Shown: positions 46,705 through 57,061, counted from the first letter of the stretch. The stretch is DNA of 64,000 bases from Parvibaculaceae bacterium PLY_AMNH_Bact1 (GCA_032881465.1 CP126168.1:2977501-3041500); one strand, 5' to 3'. Made by a program: numbers and translations. Notes: a model not told the origin generated them from the sequence alone.

Positions 46705-47987
46705 TGGACACCATCGACCTCATTCTGACAATCATCAGCATATTTATTTTGTTGTGTCTTTCCGGCTTCTTTTCAGGGTCTGAAACAGCCCTCACGGCTG
46801 CGTCCCGCGCGCGTATGCACCATTTGAGCGAAAATGGAAGCAAGAGAGCCCAACGGGTCCAACGTTTAACCGAAGACCGTGAACGCCTCATCGGCGCCAT
46901 CCTGCTCGGCAACAACCTGGTCAACATTCTGGCGTCAGCCCTCGCGACCAGCGTGCTCATCTACTTTTTTGGCGATGCTGGCGTTGTCTATGCAACTCTG
47001 GTGATGACTGCCTTGGTATTGGTCTTCGCGGAAGTCATGCCAAAGACTTATGCGATCTCTCATACCGACCGCATGGCACTCGCTGTCGCGCCCATTATTG
47101 GTTTTGTCGTGCGCGTCTTCGCGCCCATCACCACAACCATTGCCTTTATCGTGCAACGAACACTGGGCCTTTTCGGCGTGTCGACAGACGGCGCCGACCA
47201 TGCCCTCTCCGTTCATGATGAACTCCGCGGTGCCATCAACCTGCACCATCAAGAAGGCCAGGTGGTCAAGCGCGACAAAGACATGCTTGGCGGCATCCTC
47301 GACCTCAGCGAACTTGAAGTCGAAGAAATCATGGTGCACAGAAAAAACATGATCATGGTGGATGCCGATCAGCCCGCCATCGACATCATTCGCGAAGTAA
47401 TGCAAAGCCCCCACACACGCATCCCGCTTTGGCAGGGCGAGCCAGAGAACATTGTCGGCGTTTTGCATGCCAAAGATCTGCTGCGCGCCATTGCCGGTGA
47501 TGAGGCCGATCCTGACACCCTCAACATATTGAGCCTCGCGACCAAACCCTGGTTCGTGCCGGAGACGACAAGCGTTCAAGGTCAGCTCAACGCCTTTCTA
47601 CGCAAGAAGACCCACTTCGCGCTCGTCGTGGACGAGTATGGCGGCCTGATGGGCCTTGTGACTCTGGAAGACATCCTTGAAGAGATCGTAGGTGACATCG
47701 CCGACGAGCACGACATCGACTTTATTGACGTCAATCGCGAGGCGGACGGCTCCGTGCTCGTTGACGGCACCGTGACCATCCGGGATCTCAACCGGAATAT
47801 GGACTGGACGCTGCCTGACGAAGAGGCGACAACCATCGCCGGGCTCGTCATCCATGAAGCACAGACCATCCCGGAAAAAGGTCAAGCTTTTACCTTCCAC
47901 GGGTTTCGCTTCACCATTGAAGAAAAGCAGCGCAACCAGCTCACGAAACTGCGGGTCCGTCCTGTTAAAGCCGTGGCAACCGCTTAA
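46704..47987 (+). CDS. CNNM/CorC family transporter-like protein (HlyC/CorC)
   Basis: 427 aa. N-terminal CNNM transmembrane domain (about 1-190, GSETALTAASRAR typical), two CBS domains (about 205-330; VEEIMVHRKNMIMVD, then VVDEYGGLMGLVTLEDILEE) and a C-terminal CorC_HlyC domain (DGTVTIRDLNRNMDWTLP). Family implicated in Mg2+/Co2+ homeostasis. Coupled to aroB; tail-overlaps bolA. Confidence 0.93.
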   Translation: MDTIDLILTIISIFILLCLSGFFSGSETALTAASRARMHHLSENGSKRAQRVQRLTEDRERLIGAILLGNNLVNILASALATSVLIYFFGDAGVVYATLVMTALVLVFAEVMPKTYAISHTDRMALAVAPIIGFVVRVFAPITTTIAFIVQRTLGLFGVSTDGADHALSVHDELRGAINLHHQEGQVVKRDKDMLGGILDLSELEVEEIMVHRKNMIMVDADQPAIDIIREVMQSPHTRIPLWQGEPENIVGVLHAKDLLRAIAGDEADPDTLNILSLATKPWFVPETTSVQGQLNAFLRKKTHFALVVDEYGGLMGLVTLEDILEEIVGDIADEHDIDFIDVNREADGSVLVDGTVTIRDLNRNMDWTLPDEEATTIAGLVIHEAQTIPEKGQAFTFHGFRFTIEEKQRNQLTKLRVRPVKAVATA

Positions 47988-48259
47988 GCCCCATCTTCTT
48001 CTGGTGTCAGTGTTTTCAGCTGCATTGCGTGCACCCTGTCGGCAAGCAGGTCAGCCAAAAGCGCATTAACCCGGCGATGGCGCGCCACCCGATTTTCTCC
48101 TTCAAACTGGGAGGAAACAATTGTCAGATGGAAATGAGTTTCTCCCTCTGGTCGTGCCCCAGCGTGACCTGCATGAAGATGGGATTTGTCTGCGACCTCC
48201 AGCCTCACCGGCTGAAGCGCTTCACTAACGATTTCCTCGATTTGTTCTGCTATAGTCAT
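47984..48259 (-). CDS. BolA family protein
   Basis: 91 aa. BolA fold with HAGARPEGETHFHLTIVS and HRRVNALL. Partners monothiol glutaredoxins in Fe-S/iron regulation. Divergent from the J-domain gene, the usual alphaproteobacterial arrangement. Confidence 0.93.
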   Translation of the reverse strand: MTIAEQIEEIVSEALQPVRLEVADKSHLHAGHAGARPEGETHFHLTIVSSQFEGENRVARHRRVNALLADLLADRVHAMQLKTLTPEEDGA

Positions 48260-48357
48260 CCACCCTCTTAACTCTGTGCTGGTACAGTGCGAAACATCAC
48301 AATTGGTACAGACTTAGTACAGATATAGTCCGAAGTTTTGAAACGAGAGCTGCTCCT

Positions 48358-48963
48358 GTGAATTCCACGTCAAAATATTTCGATTCGATCCGGATCGCGC
48401 CTCAGAAAAAGAAGAAAGAAAAAAAGGCCAATCGCCCTTGCGAATGGCCTGATTGCACCTCAACGGCCCCTCATCGCGCGCCCAAAGGCCGTAATTCCGA
48501 GGGCCAATATGCGTGGTTCTGTGAGAGCCATATCCGCGAATACAACAAAAACTACAATTTCTTCGCCAATATGAGCGAGGATGAAGTCCGCGGATATCAG
48601 GAGCAAAACCGGACTGGACACCGCCCCACCTGGAAAATGGGCATGAATCCGGAAGGATCTGGCGGTGGCAGGTTCCAGGCTGACCCAGCGTTCGCCGACA
48701 CTTTTGGGTTTTTCGGGGAAAATGACCCCTACAAGGAAAACGCGGACGGCACGCGCAAGCGCCCACCGCGCAATGCAGAGAAAAAAGCCTTGCTGGAGCT
48801 TGGTCTTGACGAGACCGCCACGATGAACGACATAAAGACCCGCTACAAAGAGCTTGTGAAGAAGTTTCACCCCGACACAAACGGGGGCGACCGGGCTGCT
48901 GAAGACCGGCTCCAGAAAGTCATCCAGGCACACGACTACCTGAAAAAGAGTGGCTTCTGCTAA
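48358..48963 (+). CDS. J-domain molecular chaperone with N-terminal Cys motif
   Basis: 201 aa. C-terminal J domain (about 140-201: LLELGLDETATMNDIKTRYK, HPD tripeptide in FHPDTNGGD), which activates Hsp70. N-terminal part has RPCEWPDCTSTAPHRAP and WFCESHIREYN, a C-x4-C ... C-x2-H pattern that could bind zinc. Starts at GTG 48358 with only a weak ribosome site (GAGAG). Lies between bolA and cobS, as in many relatives. Confidence 0.88.
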   Translation: MNSTSKYFDSIRIAPQKKKKEKKANRPCEWPDCTSTAPHRAPKGRNSEGQYAWFCESHIREYNKNYNFFANMSEDEVRGYQEQNRTGHRPTWKMGMNPEGSGGGRFQADPAFADTFGFFGENDPYKENADGTRKRPPRNAEKKALLELGLDETATMNDIKTRYKELVKKFHPDTNGGDRAAEDRLQKVIQAHDYLKKSGFC

Positions 48964-49189
48964 TCTCCTGCCGCGCTTTTTGAAGCATTTGCAGGTGGAG
49001 CAAAAATGCTGCACCGACCGCGAATGCAACAGGATAGGAAGTTTCGCGCGGTTTTAGATCAATCAGATCATGCCGCCAATGCAGCCTGCTTTGCCAATTT
49101 GCAAGGTAGGGCGAGCACGTTTGAACGTGAGATACTATCGGCTGGCTATGTTGTTTTTGGCCAGACAATGGGAAAGAGAGAAGAGCAGA

Positions 49190-50185
49190 ATGGAAGCGGA
49201 AGTACAGGGCAATTTGTCAGTTGAAGGCCCGGACACAACGGTGAAAGTCCGCGAGGCTTTCGGCATTGATATTGATATGGAAGTGCCCGCCTTTTCAGAG
49301 CGCAGCGAATATGTGCCCGATTTCGACGAGAACTACCTCTTCGATCGCGAAACAACGCTCGCCATTCTTGCAGGCTTTGCCTTTAACCGCCGTGTCATGG
49401 TCCAAGGCTATCATGGCACAGGTAAATCCACCCATATTGAGCAAGTCGCCGCGCGCCTGAACTGGCCATGTATCCGGGTTAACCTGGACAGCCACATCAG
49501 CCGGATCGATTTGATCGGGAAAGACGCCATTGTTCTGAAAGAGGGCAAGCAGGTAACCGAATTCCGCGAAGGTCTTCTTCCTTGGGCGCTCCAGCACCCC
49601 GTCGCGCTTGTCTTCGATGAGTATGATGCCGGTCGTCCGGACGTGATGTTCGTGATCCAGCGCGTGCTGGAAGTTCAAGGCAAGCTCACCCTGCTCGACC
49701 AGAACAAAGTGATCCGCCCGAACGACCATTTCCGTCTCTTTGCCACCGCCAACACCATTGGCCTAGGCGACACAAGTGGTCTCTATCACGGCACGCAGCA
49801 GATCAACCAGGGTCAGATGGACCGCTGGAACATCGTGACTGTGCTCAACTACCTGGAGCACGACGTGGAAACCGACATCATTCTGGCCAAAGCACAGAGC
49901 TATGCGAAGACAGAGGAAGGCAAAGCCACTGTGTCTTCCATGGTCCGCGTCGCAGACCTTACCCGCGCCGCCTTTATCCAAGGCGACATCTCTACCGTGA
50001 TGAGTCCACGGACCGTGCTCACCTGGGCAGAGAATGCAGAGATTTTTGATGATGTTGGCTTCGCCTTCCGCGTGACCTTCCTCAACAAATGCGATGAACT
50101 GGAACGGGCGACCGTGGCCGAGTTCTATCAACGCTGCTTTGGTGAAGATCTGCCAGACAGTGCTGCAACCATCATGGTGGCCTAA
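49190..50185 (+). CDS. cobS: Cobaltochelatase subunit CobS
   Basis: 331 aa. AAA+ ATPase subunit of the aerobic cobaltochelatase CobNST, which inserts Co2+ into hydrogenobyrinate a,c-diamide. Walker [10 protein letters not shown] at 73-81, Walker [11 protein letters not shown], sensor-1 [12 protein letters not shown] 49190 gives the family length; the frame open to 49070 is unsupported. CobN is not in the window. Confidence 0.96.
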   Translation: MEAEVQGNLSVEGPDTTVKVREAFGIDIDMEVPAFSERSEYVPDFDENYLFDRETTLAILAGFAFNRRVMVQGYHGTGKSTHIEQVAARLNWPCIRVNLDSHISRIDLIGKDAIVLKEGKQVTEFREGLLPWALQHPVALVFDEYDAGRPDVMFVIQRVLEVQGKLTLLDQNKVIRPNDHFRLFATANTIGLGDTSGLYHGTQQINQGQMDRWNIVTVLNYLEHDVETDIILAKAQSYAKTEEGKATVSSMVRVADLTRAAFIQGDISTVMSPRTVLTWAENAEIFDDVGFAFRVTFLNKCDELERATVAEFYQRCFGEDLPDSAATIMVA

Positions 50186-50225
50186 GCAACACGCTTAGAG
50201 GTGCCGGGATCTGAGGATCGCGTCC

Positions 50226-52172
50226 ATGCAAAACAAGGAAGGTCCGGTCGAACCGTTCAAGCGAGCCTTGACGGCGGCCATGAAGACCATCGCCGAGCAG
50301 GAAGAACTGGCCGTGACCTTTGGCACGGAACCTCCAGGCCTTCGTGGATTGCGCGCGCGCCTTCCCCTGCCAAGCCGTGAGCTGGAAGCAAGTGAAGTTG
50401 CGGAAGTTCGCGGCTTCTCTGACGCCTATGCCCTTCGTCTTGCACATCATGACGCTGATGTAGATTCCAGATTGGCTCCAGACGGCAGCAATGCCCGCGC
50501 TATCTTCGATGCGGTTGAGCAAGCCCGTGTGGAGGCCATCGGCGCCACACAAATGGCTGGTATGGGTCAAAACCTGACCGCTGCGCTTGAAAAGCGTTGT
50601 AAGGCCCGCGGCTACGACAAGATCACCAACAAAGACGAAGCGCCGCTCGCAGAAGCTGTCGCCATGATGGCCCGCGAAAAGCTGACCGGCGCACCCGTGC
50701 CCGACGCAGCGCAAAACCTGGTCGACTTCTGGCGCCCCTGGATTGAAGAAAAAGCCTCTGGCGATCTCGACCGACTTGGCGAGGTCCTGGAAGATCAGGA
50801 AGCCTTTGCAAAGGTCATGCGGGATGTTCTGACCGACCTCGAAATGGGCGATGAGCTGGGCGACAGTCCGGATGATGCCGACGACGAGCAGGACGGTGAA
50901 GAAGGTGGCGAAGATCAGCCCGACGACGACGCTCAGGCTGGCGAAGCTGAACAGCCTGAAGGGGCAAGCGCCGAGCAAGCCGAAATGGCCGAAGGAGACG
51001 GCGAAGAAGGCGAAGAACAGATGGTCGAAGTGGACGCGGACGATATGCCCGCGGACGCTGAAGACATGGAAGATATGGGCGACGGCAACCAGCCATGGCG
51101 TCCAGATGGGATGGAAGAGGCAGCCCGTGCCCCCTCCTATAAAGTCTTTTCCCAGACCTATGATGAAGTGATCAGCGCCGAAGATCTGTGTGATCTCGAA
51201 GAACTCACGCGCCTACGCCAATATCTCGACCAGCAGCTCCATCAACTGCATGGCGTCGTCTCACGCTTGGCCAATCGGCTGCAGCGTAAACTGATGGCAA
51301 AGCAGAACCGTACCTGGGAGTTTGATCTGGAAGAAGGCATTCTGGATGCCGCACGCCTGACCCGCGCGATCACAGACCCCATGATGCCGCTCGCCTACAA
51401 GATGGAGAACGACACGGAGTTTCGCGATACCGTCGTTACCCTCCTGCTCGACAATTCAGGATCTATGCGCGGACGCCCCATCACGGTGGCCGCCCTTTGC
51501 GCAGATATTCTGGCGCGAACCCTTGAACGTTGTGGCGTAAAGGTGGAAATCCTCGGCTTCACGACCCGCGCCTGGAAGGGCGGACAGGCCCGTGAAAAAT
51601 GGCTCTCCGAAGGAAAACCCGGCAACCCCGGACGGCTCAATGATCTCCGCCACATCATCTACAAGGCTGCAGACAGCCCCTGGCGCCGCGCGCGCCGCAA
51701 TCTGGGTCTGATGATGCGTGAGGGCCTTCTGAAAGAAAACATCGACGGTGAAGCTCTTATCTGGGCCCACAACCGACTGCTCGCACGCCCCGAACACCGC
51801 AAAATCATGATGGTGATCTCTGATGGCGCGCCAGTCGACGACAGCACCCTGTCGGTGAATGCCGGCAACTATCTGGAACGCCACTTACGCCAGGTGATTG
51901 AAGACATTGAGACACGCTCACCAGTTGAACTGATCGCCATTGGCATCGGCCATGATGTGACCCGCTACTATGAACGCGCGGTCACCATCATTGATGCCGA
52001 ACAGCTGGGCGGTGCCATGACCGACAAGCTGGCGGAACTGTTTGATGAAAAGACAGGCCCTCAAGGACGCAAGCAGGATCGGCAAAATGCAGCTAAAAGG
52101 CCTGCGGGCAGAGGCCCAAGCTCTTTGAGCAAAACAAGCCTTCAGGACGTTACCACCGCTCGGCGGGGGTAA
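50226..52172 (+). CDS. cobT: Cobaltochelatase subunit CobT
   Basis: 648 aa, partner of CobS. N-terminal helical domain, a long acidic stretch (about 215-290, Asp/Glu-rich with Gly/Met), and a C-terminal VWA domain with [19 protein letters not shown]. The final ~35 residues after [10 protein letters not shown] are a basic, Ser/Arg-rich tail I do not recall as part of the family. 40 nt after cobS. Confidence 0.95.
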   Translation: MQNKEGPVEPFKRALTAAMKTIAEQEELAVTFGTEPPGLRGLRARLPLPSRELEASEVAEVRGFSDAYALRLAHHDADVDSRLAPDGSNARAIFDAVEQARVEAIGATQMAGMGQNLTAALEKRCKARGYDKITNKDEAPLAEAVAMMAREKLTGAPVPDAAQNLVDFWRPWIEEKASGDLDRLGEVLEDQEAFAKVMRDVLTDLEMGDELGDSPDDADDEQDGEEGGEDQPDDDAQAGEAEQPEGASAEQAEMAEGDGEEGEEQMVEVDADDMPADAEDMEDMGDGNQPWRPDGMEEAARAPSYKVFSQTYDEVISAEDLCDLEELTRLRQYLDQQLHQLHGVVSRLANRLQRKLMAKQNRTWEFDLEEGILDAARLTRAITDPMMPLAYKMENDTEFRDTVVTLLLDNSGSMRGRPITVAALCADILARTLERCGVKVEILGFTTRAWKGGQAREKWLSEGKPGNPGRLNDLRHIIYKAADSPWRRARRNLGLMMREGLLKENIDGEALIWAHNRLLARPEHRKIMMVISDGAPVDDSTLSVNAGNYLERHLRQVIEDIETRSPVELIAIGIGHDVTRYYERAVTIIDAEQLGGAMTDKLAELFDEKTGPQGRKQDRQNAAKRPAGRGPSSLSKTSLQDVTTARRG

Positions 52173-52478
52173 CGCACCTCAAGGTGCACTCGCTATTTGT
52201 CACCCTCGGGCCCAGACCCGAGGGTCCAAGAAACAGTGCGACTCTGTATGGATCCTCGTGTCGAGCACGAGGATGACGGTAAGGACAGAACGCCTCGCAG
52301 TCATTTGCGCCCGGTGGCCATCTAAAAGGTCGCCCAGCACTCCCTATTTTCCCTAGCGGCCACCTCCACATCACGAACCGTCCCCCATCCTACGCAATCC
52401 CTTTTGCATGGCTTCTGCTTGTTTCATTTGGTCATTTTGCCCAAATACATCCACTGGATGCTTTTAGGAGAAACAACC
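52173..52478. other. Intergenic region after cobT with palindromic repeats
   Basis: 306 bp holding three inverted repeats (52174-52187, 52202-52225, 52252-52274) and no gene with a ribosome site. The first (GCACCT-CA-AGGTGC) might stop transcription but has no T tract. Confidence 0.6.
52202..52274. repeat. REP-like pair of GC-rich palindromes
   Basis: Two strong hairpins: arms of 9 bp (ACCCTCGGG / CCCGAGGGT, 6-nt loop, 52202-52225) and 9 bp (ATCCTCGTG / CACGAGGAT, 5-nt loop, 52252-52274). Both contain a CTCG core and lie 26 bp apart in mirrored context (TGTCACCCTCG ... CGAGGATGACGG). This looks like the dispersed intergenic palindromes found in many alphaproteobacterial genomes. No other copy seen in the window. 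Confidence 0.65.
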
Positions 52479-53198
52479 ATGACAAGCCCTGTAACCTACA
52501 CACTTGAAGACGGCGTAGCTCACATCGCGATAGATGATGGCAAAGTGAACGCCATGTCCCCCACCCTGCTTCAGGCGATACACGACGCCTTTGACCAGGC
52601 AGAGAAGGACAAGGCTGTCGTCCTTTTATCTGGCAATGATCGTATCTTTTCCGCTGGCTTTGACATGGGTGTCTTCGCGACGGGAACGGCTGAAGACATT
52701 CACCGCATGATGACCCTCGGCGCAGACCTCACAGTAAAGTTGCTTTCCTTCCCCTTCCCTGTAGTCGCCGCCTGCACCGGCAGTGCCTACCCCATGGGTG
52801 CCTTTCTATTGCTCTCCTCAGACCTGCGGATTGGCCGAGACACCGGCATCAAGATTGGCCTGAACGAAGTGCGCATCAACATGACACTGCCCTACTTCGC
52901 AACTGAGCTTGCCCGCTACCGTCTGGCTCCAGCCTATTTCAACCGCACGGCCACAACTGGAGAGCTCTATGACGCCGAAGACGCACAGCGTGCAGGCTTC
53001 TTAGACAAAATAGTTGCCCCTGATGCGCTCCTTAAAACGGCGAAAGAAGCCGCTGCTGAACTGAAAGAAAAAGTCGGCATGGGTCACCACGCAGCAACGA
53101 AACTGCGTGTCCGCGCACCTGTGATTGAAGCTGTGAAAGCAGCCGCTGCCAGGGAACTGAGTTTGGAGAGTGCCCAGCGCTCTGTAGACGCACGCTAA
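52479..53198 (+). CDS. Enoyl-CoA hydratase/isomerase family protein (crotonase-like)
   Basis: 239 aa. Crotonase fold: NDRIFSAGFDMGVF (oxyanion strand), GSAYPMGAFLLLSSDLRIG, GLNEVRINMTLP. The classic first Glu is absent (Pro/Met at that place) but a Glu remains in NEVRI, so isomerase or hydrolase chemistry is as likely as hydration. ATG 52479 with AGGAGA 7 nt upstream; the frame to 52404 is unsupported. Followed by an epoxide hydrolase gene 18 nt later. Confidence 0.85.
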   Translation: MTSPVTYTLEDGVAHIAIDDGKVNAMSPTLLQAIHDAFDQAEKDKAVVLLSGNDRIFSAGFDMGVFATGTAEDIHRMMTLGADLTVKLLSFPFPVVAACTGSAYPMGAFLLLSSDLRIGRDTGIKIGLNEVRINMTLPYFATELARYRLAPAYFNRTATTGELYDAEDAQRAGFLDKIVAPDALLKTAKEAAAELKEKVGMGHHAATKLRVRAPVIEAVKAAAARELSLESAQRSVDAR

Positions 53199-53216
53199 CC
53201 ATCGAAGGCAAGATCC

Positions 53217-54182
53217 ATGACCAGCTCATTTCCCCACCCTGACTATGTCGAACTGCCCGGCCTCACAATGGCTGTCCACCAGATGGGCCCGGCAGAGGGT
53301 CAACCCGTCGTGTTCTGCCATGGCTGGCCGGAACTTGGCTATGCCTGGCACAAGCAGATGGAACCGCTGGCGCAAGCAGGGTACCGCGTCCTCGCCCCTG
53401 ATATGAGAGGCTATGGACACACTGGCGGGCCGACGGGGGAAGGAGCGGTCCCGCTCTACGACATGGAGCACCTCACCGGCGATCTGGCGCATCTTTGCGA
53501 TGCGTTGGATCTGCCACCCGCTATCTTTGTCGGGCACGATTGGGGCGGCTTTGTCGCCTGGGATATGCCCCTTCGCCATGCCGACAAAGTGGCCGGCGTG
53601 ATTGGCGTGAACTCAGCCTACGTTCCCCGCCCAGAGATTGATCCAATTGAGTTGATCAAGCTCGTCCACGGGCCGGACATGTACATGCTTCACTTCCAGC
53701 CTTATGGCGAGGCTGAAAAACAGTTAGGCCGGGACACAGACCGGGCTCTGCGTTTCCTCCACCAGCGCATGCCCGCCATGCAGACCCGGGCACCGAAGAA
53801 AAGACCTCTTAATATGCTCAAATCAATGGAGCGTCCCGAAACAGACTGGCCGGGCGCACCCCTTCATGAGCCGAAGGACCATGCAATCTACGTGGAGGCA
53901 TATGAGCGCACCGGCTGGGAGGGCGGGCTCAATTGGTACCGGAACCTCTCACGCAACTGGCAACAGACGGAAAATCTGCCAAAGACCATCAACCTGCCCT
54001 GCTTGATGGTCTTCGCGCAAAACGATGTTGTCCTCCCACCCTCATCGGGGGCGGAGATGGCGGACTACATCGAAGACCTAGAGACCCATACAATTCCAAA
54101 TTGTGGGCATTGGACGCCGACGGAAGCGCCGGACGCCTTGAATGATCTAATGTTGAGCTGGCTTGATCGAAAATTCTCCTGA
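53217..54182 (+). CDS. Alpha/beta-fold epoxide hydrolase (soluble type)
   Basis: 321 aa. HGWPELGYAW oxyanion motif and nucleophile Asp in VGHDWGGFVAWDM mark the soluble epoxide hydrolase/haloalkane dehalogenase clade; C-terminal His in PNCGHWTPTEAP. Different subfamily from the tandem pair at 36.7 kb. Likely co-transcribed with the crotonase and perhaps the following tetR. Confidence 0.9.
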   Translation: MTSSFPHPDYVELPGLTMAVHQMGPAEGQPVVFCHGWPELGYAWHKQMEPLAQAGYRVLAPDMRGYGHTGGPTGEGAVPLYDMEHLTGDLAHLCDALDLPPAIFVGHDWGGFVAWDMPLRHADKVAGVIGVNSAYVPRPEIDPIELIKLVHGPDMYMLHFQPYGEAEKQLGRDTDRALRFLHQRMPAMQTRAPKKRPLNMLKSMERPETDWPGAPLHEPKDHAIYVEAYERTGWEGGLNWYRNLSRNWQQTENLPKTINLPCLMVFAQNDVVLPPSSGAEMADYIEDLETHTIPNCGHWTPTEAPDALNDLMLSWLDRKFS

Positions 54183-54244
54183 CCTCGTACGGCCACCAGA
54201 GACGGGAACTAGCGAGAGAAACGCGACACGGCTATGGTGCAGCC

Positions 54245-54802
54245 ATGAGCGAGAACGCCCGCACAACTTATCGCCACGGCAATGTCCGAGAAGACGCACT
54301 TGCCGCGGCACATTCCCTGATCGCAGATTCGGGCTACGAAAAACTGAGCATCAGGCGTGTCGCTGATCAGGTGGGGATCGCCCACAGATCCCTCTACAAT
54401 CATTTCGAAGATCGCGATGCCCTACTCGATGCAGTGGCGACGGAAGGGTATGAAGCGCTTGCGAAAGCTCTAACCTCTGCCAAAACACCCGACAGCTTCG
54501 TCAGCGCCTACACACAGTTCGCGCTGAAAAATCCCTACCTCTATGCGCTCATGACCAGCCGCCCCCATGCCACCATGAAGGAAAAGCCAGAGCTGCAAAA
54601 AGCAGCCCACCTCGTTATCACCGAGGCGATCCGCCTGTTCAGCGATCAGGCCGCACCGACCGATGAAAAGAAACGATCCGTGTTTAAAATTCACATGATG
54701 CTTCACGGCGGCTTGTCGCTCTATCAATCCGGCATTCTGGACATGCCCTCTGATAAAGCTTTCGTGAAAGAACTCATTGCCATGGTTGAAGAAGCCTCCT
54801 AG
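54245..54802 (+). CDS. TetR family transcriptional regulator
   Basis: 185 aa. HTH at about 18-60 (LSIRRVADQVGIAHRSLYNH then FEDRDALLDAV) and a WHG-like C-terminal domain (HGGLSLYQSGILDMP). Possibly controls the upstream crotonase-epoxide hydrolase pair; no operator palindrome seen. Confidence 0.9.
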   Translation: MSENARTTYRHGNVREDALAAAHSLIADSGYEKLSIRRVADQVGIAHRSLYNHFEDRDALLDAVATEGYEALAKALTSAKTPDSFVSAYTQFALKNPYLYALMTSRPHATMKEKPELQKAAHLVITEAIRLFSDQAAPTDEKKRSVFKIHMMLHGGLSLYQSGILDMPSDKAFVKELIAMVEEAS

Positions 54803-54846
54803 ACGATGAACCAACGCTTTACTCGCTGACAAACGGAGAAACACCC

Positions 54847-55881
54847 ATGCGGCGCTTCATCTCACCCACCGCCCTCATGTCAACTGCCGGGCTTCTTGCG
54901 GTGGCCGGAGCAGCAAGCCTTTACTGGATCACCGGTTCTGGGCCTGCCCTTGCAGAGCCGACCACAATTTCAATCAAGGCAAATCCCGTCGCCTGGGACC
55001 CGGAAAACCCACGAGACACAGAAGCTGGCGCCCTCACCTTTATTGGCGGTCTGGAACTCACATCGAGCCATCCAGACTTTGGCGGCCTGTCAGGCTTGAT
55101 CGTCGGCAAAGGCGGTGATGCTCTCATTGCCATAACGGACCAGGGCAACTGGTTCACCGCCGACATTCTCGCAGACGGAAATCGTCCAACAGGCCTTGCA
55201 GATGCCTTGCTGGCCCCAATCCTGGGCGCGAACGGCGCCCGGCTTGCGGGAAAGCGAGATACCGATGCTGAAAGCTTGACCGTCGCCTTCGGAGCTGACC
55301 CAAGAAACAGCCCAACGCTGATCAGCTTTGAGCGCAACCACCGCTTGCAAAGCCATGACCTGACAAGCCTTGGATTCGACGCGCCCGCAACACCGGTCGA
55401 AGATTTTAACGCTTTCGACGGTCTGGAAAACAATGGCGGGTTGGAGGCCATCGCCTACCTGCCGGACGGATCACTCCTCGCCATCTCCGAGAATACGTTC
55501 GACGAAGACGGCCACATCATCGGCGCGCGACTGACAGAAGATGCCGCAACACCAGTGCGCTTAAAGCAGCACCTGCCTTACGTCTTAACTGACATGGACA
55601 TCCTCCCAAACGGGGATCTCATCACTCTGGAGCGCCACTATAACCCTCTGGCCGGTGTCTCCATGATGATGCGCCGCATTCCAGCAGATACGCTGGGAAG
55701 CAAAGAACCGCTCGACGGCGAAGTACTGGTGGAGGCCAACCACACCCGCTCTATCGACAATATGGAAGGCCTGTCCCTGCGCCAGGACGAAGAAGGACGT
55801 ACGCTGCTCTATGTGATTTCAGATGACAACTTCAATTCAGTCCAACGCACATTGCTGCTGGTTTTCGCCCTTGAGGACTGA
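54847..55881 (+). CDS. Exported esterase-like activity of phytase family protein
   Basis: 344 aa. Signal/anchor segment (about 9-36) followed by a beta-propeller-like sequence: GGLSGLIVGKGGDALIAITD, RDTDAESLTVAFG, SIDNMEGLSLRQDEEGRTLL. Matches the phytase-esterase-like family in layout. Substrate unknown. GGAG 9 nt before ATG. This gene is often found between cobT and rpmB in the Rhizobiales, as here. Confidence 0.8.
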   Translation: MRRFISPTALMSTAGLLAVAGAASLYWITGSGPALAEPTTISIKANPVAWDPENPRDTEAGALTFIGGLELTSSHPDFGGLSGLIVGKGGDALIAITDQGNWFTADILADGNRPTGLADALLAPILGANGARLAGKRDTDAESLTVAFGADPRNSPTLISFERNHRLQSHDLTSLGFDAPATPVEDFNAFDGLENNGGLEAIAYLPDGSLLAISENTFDEDGHIIGARLTEDAATPVRLKQHLPYVLTDMDILPNGDLITLERHYNPLAGVSMMMRRIPADTLGSKEPLDGEVLVEANHTRSIDNMEGLSLRQDEEGRTLLYVISDDNFNSVQRTLLLVFALED

Positions 55882-55883
55882 GG

Positions 55884-56519
55884 TCAAGCGCCGCCAAACC
55901 CCGGCAGCGGACGTATGAGACCTCTAAGTGCCCAATAGATAAAGACGTTCAGGAAGGCTGCCCCGGCATAGATACCTGCCATGACGGCAAGACGGTTTGC
56001 CCAGGGCTCCTCAGCGCCATAGGCCATTTGCCCGTAGAAGAACCCGGCAAAGATGAGGCCACCAAAGAGCGCACCATAAAAAGGCGCCCGCCACCAGGGA
56101 ATGCCGCGCACCTGATCAAAGACATAGATGGAGACAAGCTGCCCCGCGAAGAGCGCCCCAAAGAACGTCGCCATAACACCCAGAGACGCTACCTGCCCCT
56201 CAACCGTCCCCAACCCGTAAGTCGTAATCGCCCAGATTAGAATGCCTGCCACCAGCACCCAGGTGACAATGACCGACGCAATACTCGTCCCTGGACCGTA
56301 TTTGCGATTCACAAGATTAAGAACGAGGAAAATAAGAGGTAGCGCCACATGCCCGTAAGTCAGCCAGTAGCCTGGATTGAGATACCATTGCTCAGGCGGG
56401 AAAACATCAAACTGAGTGACAAACCGGGTCGAGCCAAGATAGGCGAGCGCAAACACGCCAAACAAAGCCGCAACCGGTAAAATCATTCTTCCAAGCGCGT
56501 TGAAAAAAGCACGCATCAC
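55884..56519 (-). CDS. Multi-pass membrane protein resembling VUT/YhhQ transporters
   Basis: 211 aa with about six hydrophobic segments. The run AGQLVSIYVFDQVRGIPWWR followed by APFYGALFGG resembles the queuosine-precursor transporter YhhQ (VUT family: FDxLRxxxWWRAPxxSxxxGS), but the DT-ALFF part is replaced by FAGFFYG, so it is divergent. Function inferred weakly. Convergent with the phytase-like gene. Confidence 0.55.
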   Translation of the reverse strand: MMRAFFNALGRMILPVAALFGVFALAYLGSTRFVTQFDVFPPEQWYLNPGYWLTYGHVALPLIFLVLNLVNRKYGPGTSIASVIVTWVLVAGILIWAITTYGLGTVEGQVASLGVMATFFGALFAGQLVSIYVFDQVRGIPWWRAPFYGALFGGLIFAGFFYGQMAYGAEEPWANRLAVMAGIYAGAAFLNVFIYWALRGLIRPLPGFGGA

Positions 56520-56710
56520 TCACAACCCCGCCGAATGAGTGCCAACGCATTTCGGAGAAAACAAGCTCTCTCCGACATGCCCAAACGATACTGTACGGAA
56601 TGTTAGCGGAGCAGGAGGCCATCTCCTAGTGGAAGCGCCACACCTTCAGCAAACATCGTAAACAACGGCGGGGAGGCATCGCTCATTGCTCATTTAAAAG
56701 GCACCCAGCC

Positions 56711-56740
56711 AAAAAAAGGGCCTCTCACAAGGAGAAGCCC
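56711..56740 (-). terminator. Rho-independent terminator of rpmB
   Basis: On the minus strand a 9-bp stem (GGGCTTCTC / GAGAGGCCC, one G-T pair), 5-nt loop and seven T residues, 28 nt after the rpmB stop. Confidence 0.9.
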
Positions 56741-56767
56741 ATTCTTTTTAAAACTGCCCGACCAGAA

Positions 56768-57061
56768 TCAGCTGGCAGTAGCCGCTTCCGCTTTTGCGAT
56801 CTCGCGCTTGATGCGCTGCGCTTTCGTAGACAGTTCTGATTCCCGCGCTTTGCGCAGATACCCGTCCAGGCCACCACGATGCTCAACAGAGCGAAGCGCA
56901 TGTGCGCTGATCCGCAGCTTGTACTGGCGACCGAGCTTCTCACTCATCAAAGTCACGTTGCAGAGATTCGGCAGGAACCGACGACGCGTTTTGTTGTTCG
57001 CGTGGCTCACATTGTTGCCTGTCATGACTGCTTTTCCAGTCAGCTCGCAGCGGCGTGCCAT
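56768..57061 (-). CDS. rpmB: 50S ribosomal protein L28
   Basis: 97 aa. Starts [20 protein letters not shown] and has [12 protein letters not shown], the L28 signature. The tail [15 protein letters not shown] is typical of alphaproteobacteria. Preceded by a long structured leader and followed by a strong terminator, so it is a monocistronic unit. Confidence 0.97.
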   Translation of the reverse strand: MARRCELTGKAVMTGNNVSHANNKTRRRFLPNLCNVTLMSEKLGRQYKLRISAHALRSVEHRGGLDGYLRKARESELSTKAQRIKREIAKAEAATAS

